64,000 nucleotides of DNA from Daucus carota subsp. sativus (Eukaryota > Streptophyta > Magnoliopsida > Apiales > Apiaceae). This document shows, piece by piece, positions 22,289 through 33,061 of this stretch. Under the pieces are notes generated by a model that ran no database searches, had not been told where the DNA came from, and worked only from the letters and a program-made list of their open reading frames with translations. The stretch spans positions 30,802,527 to 30,866,526 of the forward strand of contig NC_030384.2 of assembly GCF_001625215.2 (NCBI RefSeq). Direction: 5' to 3'. The position numbers and the translations under genes were made by a program. The number at the start of each line of letters is the position of its first letter. The first letter of the stretch is position 1.

Positions 22289-24309
22289 ATGTACGACTCC
22301 ATTATTGCCAGAAGTTTTAGCCAGCATTGGCAGAAGAAGATGAGATGTGGAGCTTTTTTTGGTGGTTTTATTCTTGGATTCTTCATTTGCATATACTTCA
22401 CACCTTATCAAGGCCCTTTACCGTTTGGTAAGTATATTATGTGTACTGGTATTGCTATATATACAGTATATGATCCGTTTATTGAATTCCACGATCAAAT
22501 TTGAGCTTTAAGAGCATCGGTGACTTAACATGATATGAGAGCTAAGATATAACGAGCATTTTTGAATTGAGCCCTCCTACCCATTGATTATTTTTCAATA
22601 AAATTTCTATCTGTGTATTTGATTGATGTGTGCATCTTGTTCTTGTCCGTGCATTCGCACAGAATGAAAAGGGTTAATAGTATATTCTATGTTCAGGTAC
22701 TCTTTCGAATTCTATGCATTTGAGGAAGAACATGAATGTTGGAATTTTTACATTAATGTCTGTTTGGGAATTTGGATTTCATGAAATTAAGGATTTGATC
22801 AAATGACATGTTTGGATACATACAAAAAAGCTGGATTCAGATTTCATTTGAAATCCAGAACATTCAAATGCTAGTATAAAACTGAGAATTTGAAATGACA
22901 TCTCAAACCATGTCATTTGAAATCCAAAATTTGAAATGAAATACATGTTTCCAAACACAATCTAATAGAATTTGATCATTTCCAGAAAAATATCTAATAT
23001 GGGCACCATATATATTTTTAACTTGTTCTTTTCGATTATGATTTATGTATGCAGTAGGCTGATGATGGATGATTCTTCTCATCTTATCTGAAAACAGTGT
23101 ATTGCACAGAGACTAACTAACTTTGCTGTTACTTCTAATTTTCAAGGGGCAGATGTGACTACTGGTGTGGAGTCCCGGATAGTTTGCCATTTTACAGAAC
23201 CGGAATCAGATTTTTGTGAGATGCATGGAGATATAAGGATTCTTGGCAACTCGTCAACAATTTTTATTCCTCATTTTAGCGTAGCAGATATGTTTACAAA
23301 GAACAATTCGTCAGGAATAAAGCCTTATGCAAGGAAGAGTGATGAAGGTGCACTGGAACATGTGCGACAATTCAGATTTTCTCAAGAAATGCCCAAATGT
23401 ACACAAAATCACAGTGTTCCGGCTGTACTATTCTCCATCGGAGAATACACAGGAAACTACTTCCACAGCTTCAGTGATGTGGTTATTCCATTATATACTA
23501 CTTCCCGGAAATTTAATGGCCAAGTACAATTTCTTCTAGCAGACAAGAAAGTTTCTTGGACTACAAAGTTTCAAGTAGTGTTAAAGAAGTTGTCAAATTA
23601 TGAGGCCATTGACATAGATAAAGAAGATGGAGTGCATTGCTTCCCAGGCATGATAATTGGTCTCAAAAAATATAAGGAGCTGAGTATTGATCCAGTGGAA
23701 TCACCAGATTATTCAATGACAAATTTTAGGGAGTTCTTAAGAAGTTCGTACTTTTTGAAGAGGGAATATGCCATTAGATTAGGCTTGAAAGGGAAGAAAA
23801 GAGCGCGGCTGCTAATTATTTCAAGGAACAGTACTAGAACATTTATGAATGAAAATGAGATTGTTACAATGGCTCAAAAGTTAGGGTTCGATGTTGTTCT
23901 TGCAGAGGCCAGCTCAAATATACCAGAATTTTCACAGTTGGTGAATTCTTGTGATGTGCTGATGGGAGTACATGGTGCTGGCCTAACAAATATTGTTTTT
24001 CTTCCCAAAAATGGCGTTCTCATCCAAGTGGTATTATTTGGTGGTGGCGAATGGCTTGCTACAACTTATTTTGGAGATCCTTCCAAGAATATGAACTTGA
24101 GGTATCTGGAATATAAGATAAGTGAAAAAGAGAGCTCTCTGATACAAAAGTACCCGCTCGATCATGAAGTCTTCAAGAACCCTCAATCAATTGCAGAAAA
24201 GGGTTGGCCTTATTATAAGTCTGTGTATTTGGACAATCAAAATGTAAAACTTGATGTTTTTAGGTTTAAAACAACCTTGTTGGAAGCTCTTCAGATGTTA
24301 AGTATGTAA
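22289..24309 (+). CDS. GT61-4: two-exon GT61 glycosyltransferase
   Basis: Exons 22289-22427 and 23147-24309 (1302 nt, 433 residues), phase-1 GT-AG intron of 719 bp. It has a type II anchor at about residues 20-37 (AFFGGFILGFFICIYF), then the GT61 domain with VHGAGLTN. A short signature, VVLFGGGEWLATTYFGDPSK, groups it with GT61-7 and psi5. The intron holds a 205-bp MITE also present in GT61-6 and GT61-8. All catalytic-region motifs are kept and the frame is open throughout, so I treat it as functional. A fragment of a second GT61 gene (A1) starts only 40 bp after the stop. Confidence 0.92.
22758..22962. mobile_element. MITE in the GT61-4 intron (PIF/Harbinger-like)
   Basis: The left end is GTCTGTTTGGGAA and the right end read in reverse GATTGTGTTTGGAAAC; TAAT flanks both sides. 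Orthologous copies lie in the introns of GT61-6 (30781-30973) and GT61-8 (38039-38232). The GT61-7 intron has an uninterrupted TAAT at 33531-33534 in the same context, an empty site. Confidence 0.75.
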
Positions 24310-24349
24310 AAGTTATCTTGACAGAAATCTTGCAGAGAGTGAAATGGTT

Positions 24350-24627
24350 TTACCATTAGGAGGTTTGGAATGGCTTGTACAACTGATTTCGGAGATCCTT
24401 CCAAGAATATGAACTTAAGGTACTTGGAGTATAGGATTAAAGAAAGGGAGAGCTCTCTGATACAAAAGTACCCACTTGAGGATATAGTGTTTAAGGACCC
24501 TAACTTGATCCAGAGAAAGGGTTGGTCTGATTTTAGGTCTCTGTATTTAAACAATCAAAATGTTAAACTTGATGTACGTAGGTTTAGAGCAACTTTGGTG
24601 GAAGCTCTTCGGATGCTGAGTATGTAA
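24350..24627 (+). pseudogene. Fragment A1: C-terminal piece of a GT61-2-type gene
   Basis: Aligns to the last ~90 codons of GT61-2 (from the [17 protein letters not shown] region to [10 protein letters not shown]). The upstream catalytic half is missing, and a one-base deletion is present near 24374 (GGCTTGTACAACTG against GGCTTGCTACAACTG in the relatives). An 85-residue frame resumes after it. It has no promoter or anchor and is best read as a dead fragment left by unequal exchange directly behind GT61-4. Confidence 0.88.
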
Positions 24628-24711
24628 ATACTAATGTTTTGGTATTGATGCAAATTCTTCACAATATTGTCTGCACTTCAAATGTCAGAAAATATGTTAT
24701 AGTTATATGTT

Positions 24712-24905
24712 GACGGATCTGGTAAGGAGTCCGGAGGACACGTGTCTCTTCTAAAATAATTTTTGATATTTCTTTCATCATTCTAAATTTTATAGAGTTA
24801 TAAAATTAAAATGGCTCTAGAAAATTTTGATATATGTAGATACTTTTTGAAAATTTGTTTAATACCCTCGAAAATTATCATGCCAGGTCCGTCACGGTCG
24901 GTTGC
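24712..24905. repeat. Recurrent 3'-flank repeat (about 190 bp)
   Basis: A GCGGATCTRGTAAGGAG... ACACGTGTC... segment follows the stops of GT61-2 (from about 19610), GT61-3 (from 21776), A1 (here) and A3 (from about 35950). A reverse-oriented, independent copy sits inside fragment A2 (28844-29026). It behaves like a short mobile element inherited with the array; its family is not determined. Confidence 0.55.
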
Positions 24906-25687
24906 TATACATTATTGATCAACTGAGCATGTACCATCTAGGCAAGTGAGCGGAGGACTGACCAAGATTCAAATATGGTTAAAAAATAATTGTGATATCA
25001 TATTGAGAACCGATTTATCTAAAACTTTAATGTCTGAAGAAGGACACAAATGGCTCTTATGCTATCACAATATAATATGAACAGGAAGGTATTAATTGCC
25101 CCGAAGCTGGCCGTAAATGATCCACTCATTATTCCAAAAAAATGAGATTTAAAGTAAGGGAGGGTGTTGAAATATAACATAAAATCCATTTGGGGACTTT
25201 TTTTAACATCTTATAATTTTAGATGAATCGATTCTCAACAAATACCGAGCTATATGTACGTGCCGGATTCTCGAAAGACGGGCTTGCCCACCATATTTAG
25301 AAAATAGTCAAGAGAAGAGAACTGTACTTCTGAGTTTTCATAAATTTTGTGTGGACAAAACTCCACAGTACCACCAAATTACAAACGTGTTCTACATAAG
25401 CTTGCATAGCAAGTAATCAGAATATCAACATACACTCAAGAATTAAATTAATCCCCATGCATAATGCATTTACAGTAAAACCAGATCTTGATCTTCCTTC
25501 ACTGCCATCCAATATTGATATTTCTTTGACTATTTTCTACTTGGATTCTAAGCTACAGACTAAACTTTCAGCTAATTACGTTCTCACCATATGCATACTT
25601 ATATCTTGTATCTTTAAACATATATGTATCTTTCAGGCAAGCTCGTATTAGTTGTGTTTGCTTAAGTAGTCATTTTCTTAAAAAGTG

Positions 25688-26724
25688 ATGGACAACTCCA
25701 TTGTAATTGCCAGAAGTTTTAGTCAGCATTGGAAGAAGGAGCTGAGATGTGGAGCTTTTTTTGGTGGTTTTATTCTTGGATACTTAATTTCCATATACTT
25801 CACACCTTATCAAGGCCCTTTACCGTTTGGTAAGTATGTTATATGTACTATTCAAGTGTGGTATTGCTGTTTATGATTCTTCTCATCTGATCTGAAAACA
25901 GAGTATTGCACAGAGACTAATTAACTTTGATGTTACTTCTAATTTTAAAGGGGCAGATGTGACTACTCCTGTGAAGTCCCGGATAGTTTGCAATTTTACA
26001 GAACCGGAATCAGATTGATTTTTGTGAGATGCATGGAGATATAAGGATTCTTGGCAACTCGTCAACAATTTTCATTCCTCATTTTAGCGTAGCAGATATG
26101 TTTACAAAGAACAATTGGTCAGGAATAAAGCCTTATGCAAGGAAGGGTGATGAAGGTGCACTGAAACATGTGCGACAATTCAGATTTTCTCAAGAAATGC
26201 CCAGATGTACAAAAAATCACAGTGTTCCAGCTGTACTATTCTCCATCGGAGAATACACAGGAAACTACTTCCACAGCTTCAGTGAAGTGGTTATTCCATT
26301 ATATACTACTTCCCGGAAATTTAATGGTGAAGTACAATTTCTTCTAGCAGACAAGAATGGTTCCTGGACTAAAAAGTTTCAAGTGGTGTTAAAGAAGTTG
26401 TCAAATTATGAGGCGATTGACATAGATAAAGAAGACGGAGTGCATTGCTTCCCAGGCATGATAATTGGTCTTAAAAAGCATACGGAGCTGAGTATTGATC
26501 CAAGAATATGAACTTGAGGTACCTGGAATATATGATTAGTGAAAAAGAGAGCTCTCTGATACATAAGTACCCGGTCGATCATGAAGTCTTCAAGAACCCT
26601 CAATCAATTGCAGAAAAGGGTTGGCCTTATTTTAAGTCTATGTATTTGAACAATCAAAATGTAAACTTGATGTTTTTAGGTTTAAAACAACTTTGTTGGA
26701 AGCTCTTCAGATGTTAAGTATGTA
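25688..26724 (+). pseudogene. psi5: broken two-exon GT61 gene
   Basis: Exon 1 (25688-25829) is intact and keeps the anchor and a good GTAAGT donor; the intron shrinks to 121 bp. Exon 2 (from 25951) carries a 4-bp insertion (GATT repeated at about 26014-26019) giving an early stop, then an internal deletion of about 640 bp at about 26492-26500 that removes the region from LSIDP to GDPSK including VHGAGLTN, and a one-base loss near 26662. What remains is closest to GT61-4 and GT61-7. Without the catalytic motif it cannot be a glycosyltransferase. Confidence 0.93.
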
Positions 26725-26879
26725 AAAGTTATCTTGACAGAAATCTTGCAGAGAGTTGTCTGCACTTAAAATCTAACAAAAAGTTTACTTTTTAAGCTGA
26801 TTGATCACTGATAATCTTACGGAGAACTCTTTTTGAGTTTTGTGGTAGACCTGTCTTGATTCGCACTGATAAGTTCACT

Positions 26880-27376
26880 GATGGCTTATAAGGGCACCCA
26901 AAACTCTTTTTGAGCTTTGTGGTAGACCTGTCTTGCTTCGCACTGTTTTTTCACCAAATTAATCAAATACATAGGTCAAATAACAAGTACTCAGACGCTT
27001 CAGCGTCTACCTTAGCCTGAGCCATCAGCAAAAGAATCAACTTTCAGTCTCTTACTGAAAAATCTGTTAAACTTTCTAATTTTTCCAATTATAAAAAAAA
27101 TATTAACCTCGACGGAACTGGTGATGACTCTGAGGAAGTTCCAACTAGTTCTGACTTGGCCTTCCAGAGTCTCACAAGAAAGTTCGAATGAAAATATGAT
27201 ATGATGCATTGCAGGCTTCAAAGCTCGCACTATCATGGTTCTGAGCTTTTAAAAGAGGCTTATACTTGAGGTTTAATGAAAATTTAAAGTATTAACGATA
27301 TTACCAAAAACATACTATCTGAATCTTTTTTAGATAATAATTATTATCCTTCTGAGGAATTATATATGGATTATAT
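26880..27376. repeat. Dispersed repeat, copy 1
   Basis: About 500 bp that also occurs at 42371-42842, with roughly 85-90% identity by eye (GGCTTATAAGGGCACC..., ...GATAATTATTATCC). A partial duplicate of its left part precedes it at 26823-26872. It separates psi5 from fragment A2. One plus-strand frame looks protein-like in both copies, but I do not recognise the family. Confidence 0.75.
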
Positions 27377-27528
27377 TAAGGCACGGAGAAAAGAAAAGGC
27401 CAAGGCTCCTCATTATTTCAAGAAAAAGAACCAGGGCTCTAATTATGAACGAACAAAACTAGTTAAAATGGCTCAGAAGTTGAAGTTTGATGTAGTGCTT
27501 CTAGAGGCCGACTCGAATTTAACAGATA

Positions 27529-28615
27529 CTAGTTTATAACCCGTGCCAAGCACGGGATTATATGAATTTTTAAGTTTATTATTTATTGAAAATATAATAT
27601 TTATAATATAGTTATTTAAATTATTATTGTTGAGATACAAAACTTATTATGCATTAACATATTAATATTTAATTATGATTAAGTTTTATTTTTCAAAATA
27701 ACTATTCTCAGGATACATGTTATTATATGAATTTATTTTAAAATGGTACGTTTTATTTTAATAAAATCATTATGTTGTCTTTGATTGTAGATAGATGGAA
27801 AAAAAATTCAACACCACCATATATAAATTGGCTGAGAGTGCATTCAATCTTTAATAAAACTTAATTTTTTAGTTCATAATTGTTTTAGACGTCTAATAGA
27901 TACTATTAAGTGTAACGCTAATTCAAATTCTTGTAAATTTAATATTGATGGATATTTGTCAAATTCATATAAAACTATAGCAGAGATTATAAATTAAATG
28001 AATTTAAAATTAATTTATTTATTTGAATGCTGATATATGATAGGAGTTTTACAGAATTGTTTCATAAATTAAATTATTTGAGTTCAAAGAAATAAAAAAT
28101 AAATAATTTTATTGGTGGTCTAACTGTTGCATTACAAAATCCTAACAACGTTGGAAGTCTTTTTTTAATAGTATAAGATTGAAGTCTTTAATTATAAAAT
28201 TCTAATCAATATCAAAGTCTGATAATTATAAAATCCTAACCAATATTAAAATCTTTATTTATAAAATCATAATAAATATGAAAGTCTTTTCATAATAATA
28301 TAATAAAATTATAAAATCCTAACCAATACGACATTTTTTTCATAATAATTTAATGATTATCATTATTAAGTAAAAAGTTTATATTGATTATAAAATCCTA
28401 ATAACTATAGAAGTCGTCTTTAATTATAATATCTTAAAATATTATAAATTCCTGACCAATATAAGTCTTTTAATGATAATATAATATTTTTAATAGGAGT
28501 ATAATAATTATAATAATAATAATAATTAAATATGATATAAGATGACCAAATTTTGGTACTTTTAGTACCGATGTTCCACTGAAACGCGGTTTCCCTTATT
28601 AATAAGGGGTATTGA
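27529..28615 (-). mobile_element. Non-autonomous Helitron in fragment A2
   Basis: On the minus strand the 3' end is hairpin CCCGTGC/GCACGGG, then TTATAAA and CTAG (27529-27532), followed by T; the 5' end is TCAATACCCC (28615). Removing 27529-28615 rejoins AACAGATA to TTTCACAG, which aligns base for base in length with AACAGAGTTTTCACAG in A3 (from about 35652). There is no target duplication, and insertion is between A and T, as Helitrons do. No Rep/helicase is encoded in 1087 bp. Confidence 0.9.
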
Positions 28616-28843
28616 TTTCACAGTGGGTGAATTCTTGTGATGTGATGATGGGTGTGCGTGGTGCTGGACTAACAAATCTTGTTTTTCTCCCGAATAACGC
28701 TGTTTTTATCCAAGTTTTACCATTAATTAGGAGGTCTGGAATGGCTTGCTACAACTGATTTTGGAGATCCCTCGAGAACTTAAGGTACTTGGAGTATAGG
28801 ATTAAAGAAAGGGAGAGCTCTCTAATACAAAAGTACCCACTTG

Positions 28844-29026
28844 CAGGCCGGATGTAGAAACGAAATCTTAGGGGTACTGAGCAAATTTTCGAAAAACACT
28901 TATATATTTTTAAATTATGAGAGGTACTTCTGTAATTTTATAAAATTTAGAATGATGAAAATATATATAAAAAAATTTTAAAGGGAACACGTGTCCTCCA
29001 TGCCTCTTCCTAAATCCACCCATGCT
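28844..29026 (-). mobile_element. 183-bp insertion in A2, same family as the 3'-flank repeat
   Basis: It interrupts the A2 homology exactly between YPL and DIVFKD codons. CACTTG occurs at 28838-28843 and 29027-29032, a likely target duplication. Read in reverse it matches the repeat found after several array genes (GGAGGACACGTGT, ATCATTCTAAATTTTATA). Confidence 0.7.
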
Positions 29027-29190
29027 CACTTGACGTACGATATAGTGTTTAAGGACCGTTTTTTAATCCAGAAAAGGGGTTGGTCTGATTTGAGGTCTGT
29101 GTAGTTGGACAACCAAAATGCAAAACTTGATGTACGTAGGTGAGCAACTTTGGTGGAAGCTCCTCGGATGCTGAGTATGTAAAAATACTA

Positions 29191-29471
29191 CTCCCTCCGT
29201 CCCATTTAATTCTATACACTTTTCTTGTTTGGATGTATCACTCAATTATATATATTTCAAAACTTTTTCAAAATAATCAAGTTTTATAATATAAAAATCT
29301 CACCCACCCACTACTTTCAACTATTTTTCCAAATCTATCAATTATATATTGACGGATTCCACTACTTTACCTATTTTTCTTTCTCTTTCTTCCTACTTTA
29401 CATTACTTTATACATTTTTCTTAGTCTCCGTGCTCAATCCATATGTATACAATTCCGAGAGATGGAGGGAG
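29191..29471. mobile_element. Stowaway-like MITE (Tc1/mariner), with empty site in paralogs
   Basis: TA duplicates flank the element at 29189-29190 and 29472-29473. The ends are CTCCCTCCGTCCC and, in reverse, CTCCCTCCATCTC. The other array members read AAATACTAATGTTT here, without the insert, so the insertion postdates their separation. Confidence 0.92.
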
Positions 29472-30300
29472 TACTGTTTTAGTATTAATACAAATTCTTC
29501 ACAATGTTGTTTGCATTTAGCAAGGAGTATGGGAATTTTATAAAATTGTACAAGTTGTCTCAGAAAATTTGAACATATATAAATATTTTTTGAAAATTTG
29601 TTTGATTGCTCGAAAATTATTATGCTAGTCATCCACTGTCTCTGTCTCTTACTATATATTATTGATCAATCGAGCATGTATTGTGAGCACCCATATCTAT
29701 TCATGCACCCATCTTATCAGACAAGATTCGAAATATCGAAATCCGACAAACGGAACAATCTATTCACGCAATTCGAAATCTCGAACTCCGGTAAGAGGGC
29801 GGAGGACTGACCAAGATTCATATACCGAACTATATTTATGTGCTTGGGCGCCGGATTGCCCACCGTCTTTAAAAAATAGTCAAGAGAATAGAACTATACA
29901 TTCATTAAATTAAAAGTTTGTTTGTTTTTCTGAGTTTTCATAAATTTTGTGTGGACAAAACTTCACATTAACACGAATTTACAAACGTGTAATATATAAA
30001 ACTTGCATAGCAAGTAATCAGAATATTAACATACACTCAAGAATTGAATTATTGCCCATGCATAATGCATTTAACATTGAAAATAAGATCTTCTTCCTTC
30101 ACTGTCATCCAATATTGATATTTCTTTGACTATTTTCTCCTTAGATTCTAAGCTACTGGCTAATCTTTCAGCTAATTACGTTCTCACCACATGCAAATTT
30201 ACACTATCTTGTAAGAAGACAGTCTATCAACATATATGTATCTTTCAGGCAAGCTTGCATTAGTTGTGTTTGCTTAAGTAGTCATTTTCTCGGAAAAGCG

Positions 30301-32325
30301 ATGTACAACTCCATTGTTGATGGAAGTTTTAGCCAGCATTGGCAGAAGAAGATGAGACGTGGAGTTTTTTTTGGTGGTTTGGTTCTTGGATTCTTCATTT
30401 GCATATACTTCACACCATATCAAGGCCCTTTACCGTTTGGTAAGTATATTATGTGTACTATACAAATGTGGTATTGCTGTTTATAGTATATGATCCGTTT
30501 ATTGAATTCCAATATCAAATTTGAGCTTCAAGAGCATCGGTGAACTTGACATGATATGAGAGCTAGGATATAGCGAGCATTTTTGAATTGAGCGCTCCGA
30601 CCCCCATTGATTATTTTTCAATAAAATTTCTATCTGCGTGTTTGATTGATGTGTGCATCTTGTTCTTCTCCGTGCATTTGTACAGAATGAGAAAGGTTAA
30701 TAGTATATTCTGTGTTTAGGTACTCTTTCGAATTCTATGCATTTGAGGAAGAACATGGATGTTGGAATTTTTTCATTAATGTCTGTTTGGGAACTTAGAT
30801 TTCATGAAATCCTACATTTGATCAAATGACATGTTTGGATACACAAAAAAAACTAGATTTGAAATCCAGAACATTCAAATGCTAGTATAAAACTGAGAAT
30901 TTGAACTGATATCTGAAACCATGTCATTTAAAATTAAAAATTTGAAATGAAATACAAGTTCCCAAACACAACCTAATAGAATTTGATAATTTCCAGAAAA
31001 ATATCTAAATGGGCACCATATATATTTTTAACTTCTTCTTTTCAGTTATGATTTATGTATGCAGTAGGCTAATTATGGATGATTTTTCTTATCTGATCTG
31101 AAAACAGAGCATGGCACAGAGACTAATTAACTTTGATGTTACTTCTAATTTTCAAGGGGCGGATGTGACTACTCGTGTGAAGTCCCGGATAGTTTGCCAT
31201 TTTACAGAACCAGAATCAGATTTTTGTGAGATGCATGGAGATATAAGAATTCTTGGCAACTCGTCAACAATTTTCATTCCTGATTTTAGGGTAGCAGATA
31301 TGTTTACAAAGAACAATTTGTCAGGAATAAAGCCTTATGCAAGGAAGACTGATGAAATTGCACTGGAACATGTACGACAATTCAGCTTTTCTCAAGAAAT
31401 GCCCAGATGTACACAAAATCACAGAGTTCCGGCTATATTATTCTCTATCGGAGGATACACAGGAAACTACTTTCACAGCTTCACTGATGTGGTTATTCCA
31501 TTATATACTACATCCCGAAAATTTAATGGTCAAGTACAATTTCTTCTAGCAGACAAGAATGGTTCCTGGACTACAAAGTTTCAAGTAGTGTTAAAGAAGT
31601 TGTCAAATTATGAGGCTATTGACATAGATAAAGAAGACGGAGTGCATTGCTTCCCAAGCATGATAATTGGTCTCAAAAAGTATAAGGAGCTGAGTATTGA
31701 TCCACTGACATCACCAGATTATTCAATGACGAATTTCAGGGAGTTCTTAAGAAGTTCGTACTATTTGAAGAGGGAATATGCCATTAGATTAGGCTCGAAA
31801 GAAAAGAGAAGACCGAGGCTGCTAATTATTTCAAGGAAAAGAACTAGAACATTAATGAATGAGCATGAGCTTGTTACAATGGGGCAAAATTTAGGGTTCG
31901 ATGTTGTTGTTGCAGAGGCCAGGTCAAATATATCTGAAGTTTCACAGTTGGTGAATTCTTGTGATGTGCTGATGGGAGTACATGGTGCTGGCCTAACAAA
32001 TATTGTTTTTCTTCCCAAAAATGCTGTTTTCATCCAAGTGTTACCAATACCATCTGGTGATTTCGAAAGGATTGCTAGAACTTCTTTTGGAGATCCTTCA
32101 GAAACTATGAACTTGAGGTACCTGGAATATAAGATTAGTGAAAAAGAGAGCTCTCTGATACAGAAGTACCCGCTCGATCATGAAGTCTTCAAGAACACTC
32201 ACACAATTGCAGAAAAGGGTTGGTTTTACTTTAAGTCTATGTATTTGGAAAATCAAAATGTAAAACTTGATGTTCTTAGGTTTAAAACAACTTTGTTGGA
32301 AGCTCTTCAGATGTTAAGTATGTAA
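30301..32325 (+). CDS. GT61-6: two-exon GT61 glycosyltransferase
   Basis: Exons 30301-30439 and 31157-32325 (1308 nt, 435 residues), phase-1 GT-AG intron. A frame that seems to start at 31111 is only intron read-through. The anchor is GVFFGGLVLGFFICIYF; exon 2 carries GGYTGNYFHSFTDVVIPLY, EKRRPRLLIISRKRTRTLMN and VHGAGLTN. A two-residue longer loop (VLPIPSGDFERIARTSFGD) is shared only with GT61-8, its closest relative. R replaces the W found at that place in all other members (DFERIA against DFEWIA), which may be neutral or may matter. It is followed by a WAT1 fragment, as GT61-8 is followed by the true WAT1 gene. Confidence 0.92.
30781..30973. mobile_element. MITE in the GT61-6 intron
   Basis: Same insertion point and ends as the GT61-4 intron MITE (GTCTGTTTGGG on the left; TAAT on both sides). 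Confidence 0.72.
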
Positions 32326-32588
32326 AAGTTATCTTGACAGAAATTTTGCAGAGAGTTGTCTGCACTTCAAATGTAACAAAACATCTACTTTAAAGTTGAT
32401 TGATCACTGATACAAGTCACTAATGGAAACCATGAATGTTACGACTAGATTAAACATTGATTTCTATTACAATCTCATCATATGTAAAAGATTCAACTTC
32501 TAACATTTGAGCTACATCACCAGGAAGGCAATTAAGAAACTAAGGCTGTGTTCACTTGGATGGAATAGAATGAGGAGGAATGATGAAA

Positions 32589-32774
32589 TAAGATGGACTT
32601 TCCCTGCTAATAAGATGGCACCAAGAATTGCAGCTACTATCATTGACAGGTGAAAGTTGTCACAAAGACCGGACCCTTTAATTTGTTCACATAACCCTGC
32701 ACATGATACGCAGGGTACTCCTTTAATGTAATTGACTGCAGTTCATCGAAACAAATGATGACAAGTGATTGCAT
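32589..32774 (-). pseudogene. WAT1 gene fragment trapped in the GT61 array
   Basis: Aligns to WAT1-1: parts of exon 6 (AGATGGCACC, ACAAAGACCGGACCCTTT) and the start of exon 5, ending in intron 4 at TTGCAT. A gap of about 225 bp relative to WAT1-1 lies inside it and removes intron 5 with the adjoining exon ends. The sequence before it (32455-32588) matches the 3' flank of GT61-8 at 39705-39836, so gene flank and WAT1 piece were duplicated together. Too little remains to encode a transporter. Confidence 0.9.
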
Positions 32775-33061
32775 AGCAAGTAATCAGAATATTAACACAC
32801 ACTCAAGAATTGAATTAATCCCCATGCATAATGCATTTACACTAAAACCAGATCTTCTTCCTTCACTGCCATCCAATATTGATATGTCCTTGACTATTTT
32901 CTCCTTGTATTCTAAGCTACTGGCTAATCTTTCAGCTAATTACGTTCTCACCACATGCAAATTTATACTATCTTGTAAGACCATCTATCAACATATATGT
33001 ATCTTTCAGGCAAGCTTGCATTGGTTGTGTTTGCTTAAGGGGTCATTTTCTCGAAAAAGCG

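Larger units (their letters stand above)
27379..29183 (+). pseudogene. Fragment A2: GT61-2-type remnant with two insertions
   Basis: Homology to GT61-2 starts at the HGEKKRPR block (27379) and ends at the stop (29181-29183). It is interrupted by a Helitron (27529-28615) and a 183-bp element (28844-29026), and carries further damage: an R for H change in the VHGAGLTN motif (GTGCGTGGTGCT), an in-frame TAG at about 29102, and small deletions. It begins at about the same point as A3, so the 5' truncation may predate the duplication that made both. Confidence 0.9.

Noticed and set aside
24370-24627. 85-residue ORF as a small independent gene
   Set aside because: It is the C-terminal end of a GT61 gene without start, anchor or catalytic motif; kept as fragment A1.
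31111-31156. Apparent earlier start of GT61-6 exon 2 (404-residue frame)
   Set aside because: This is intron read-through; paralogs show a phase-1 acceptor at AG|GG and an upstream anchor exon. The same holds for the frame starting at 34153.
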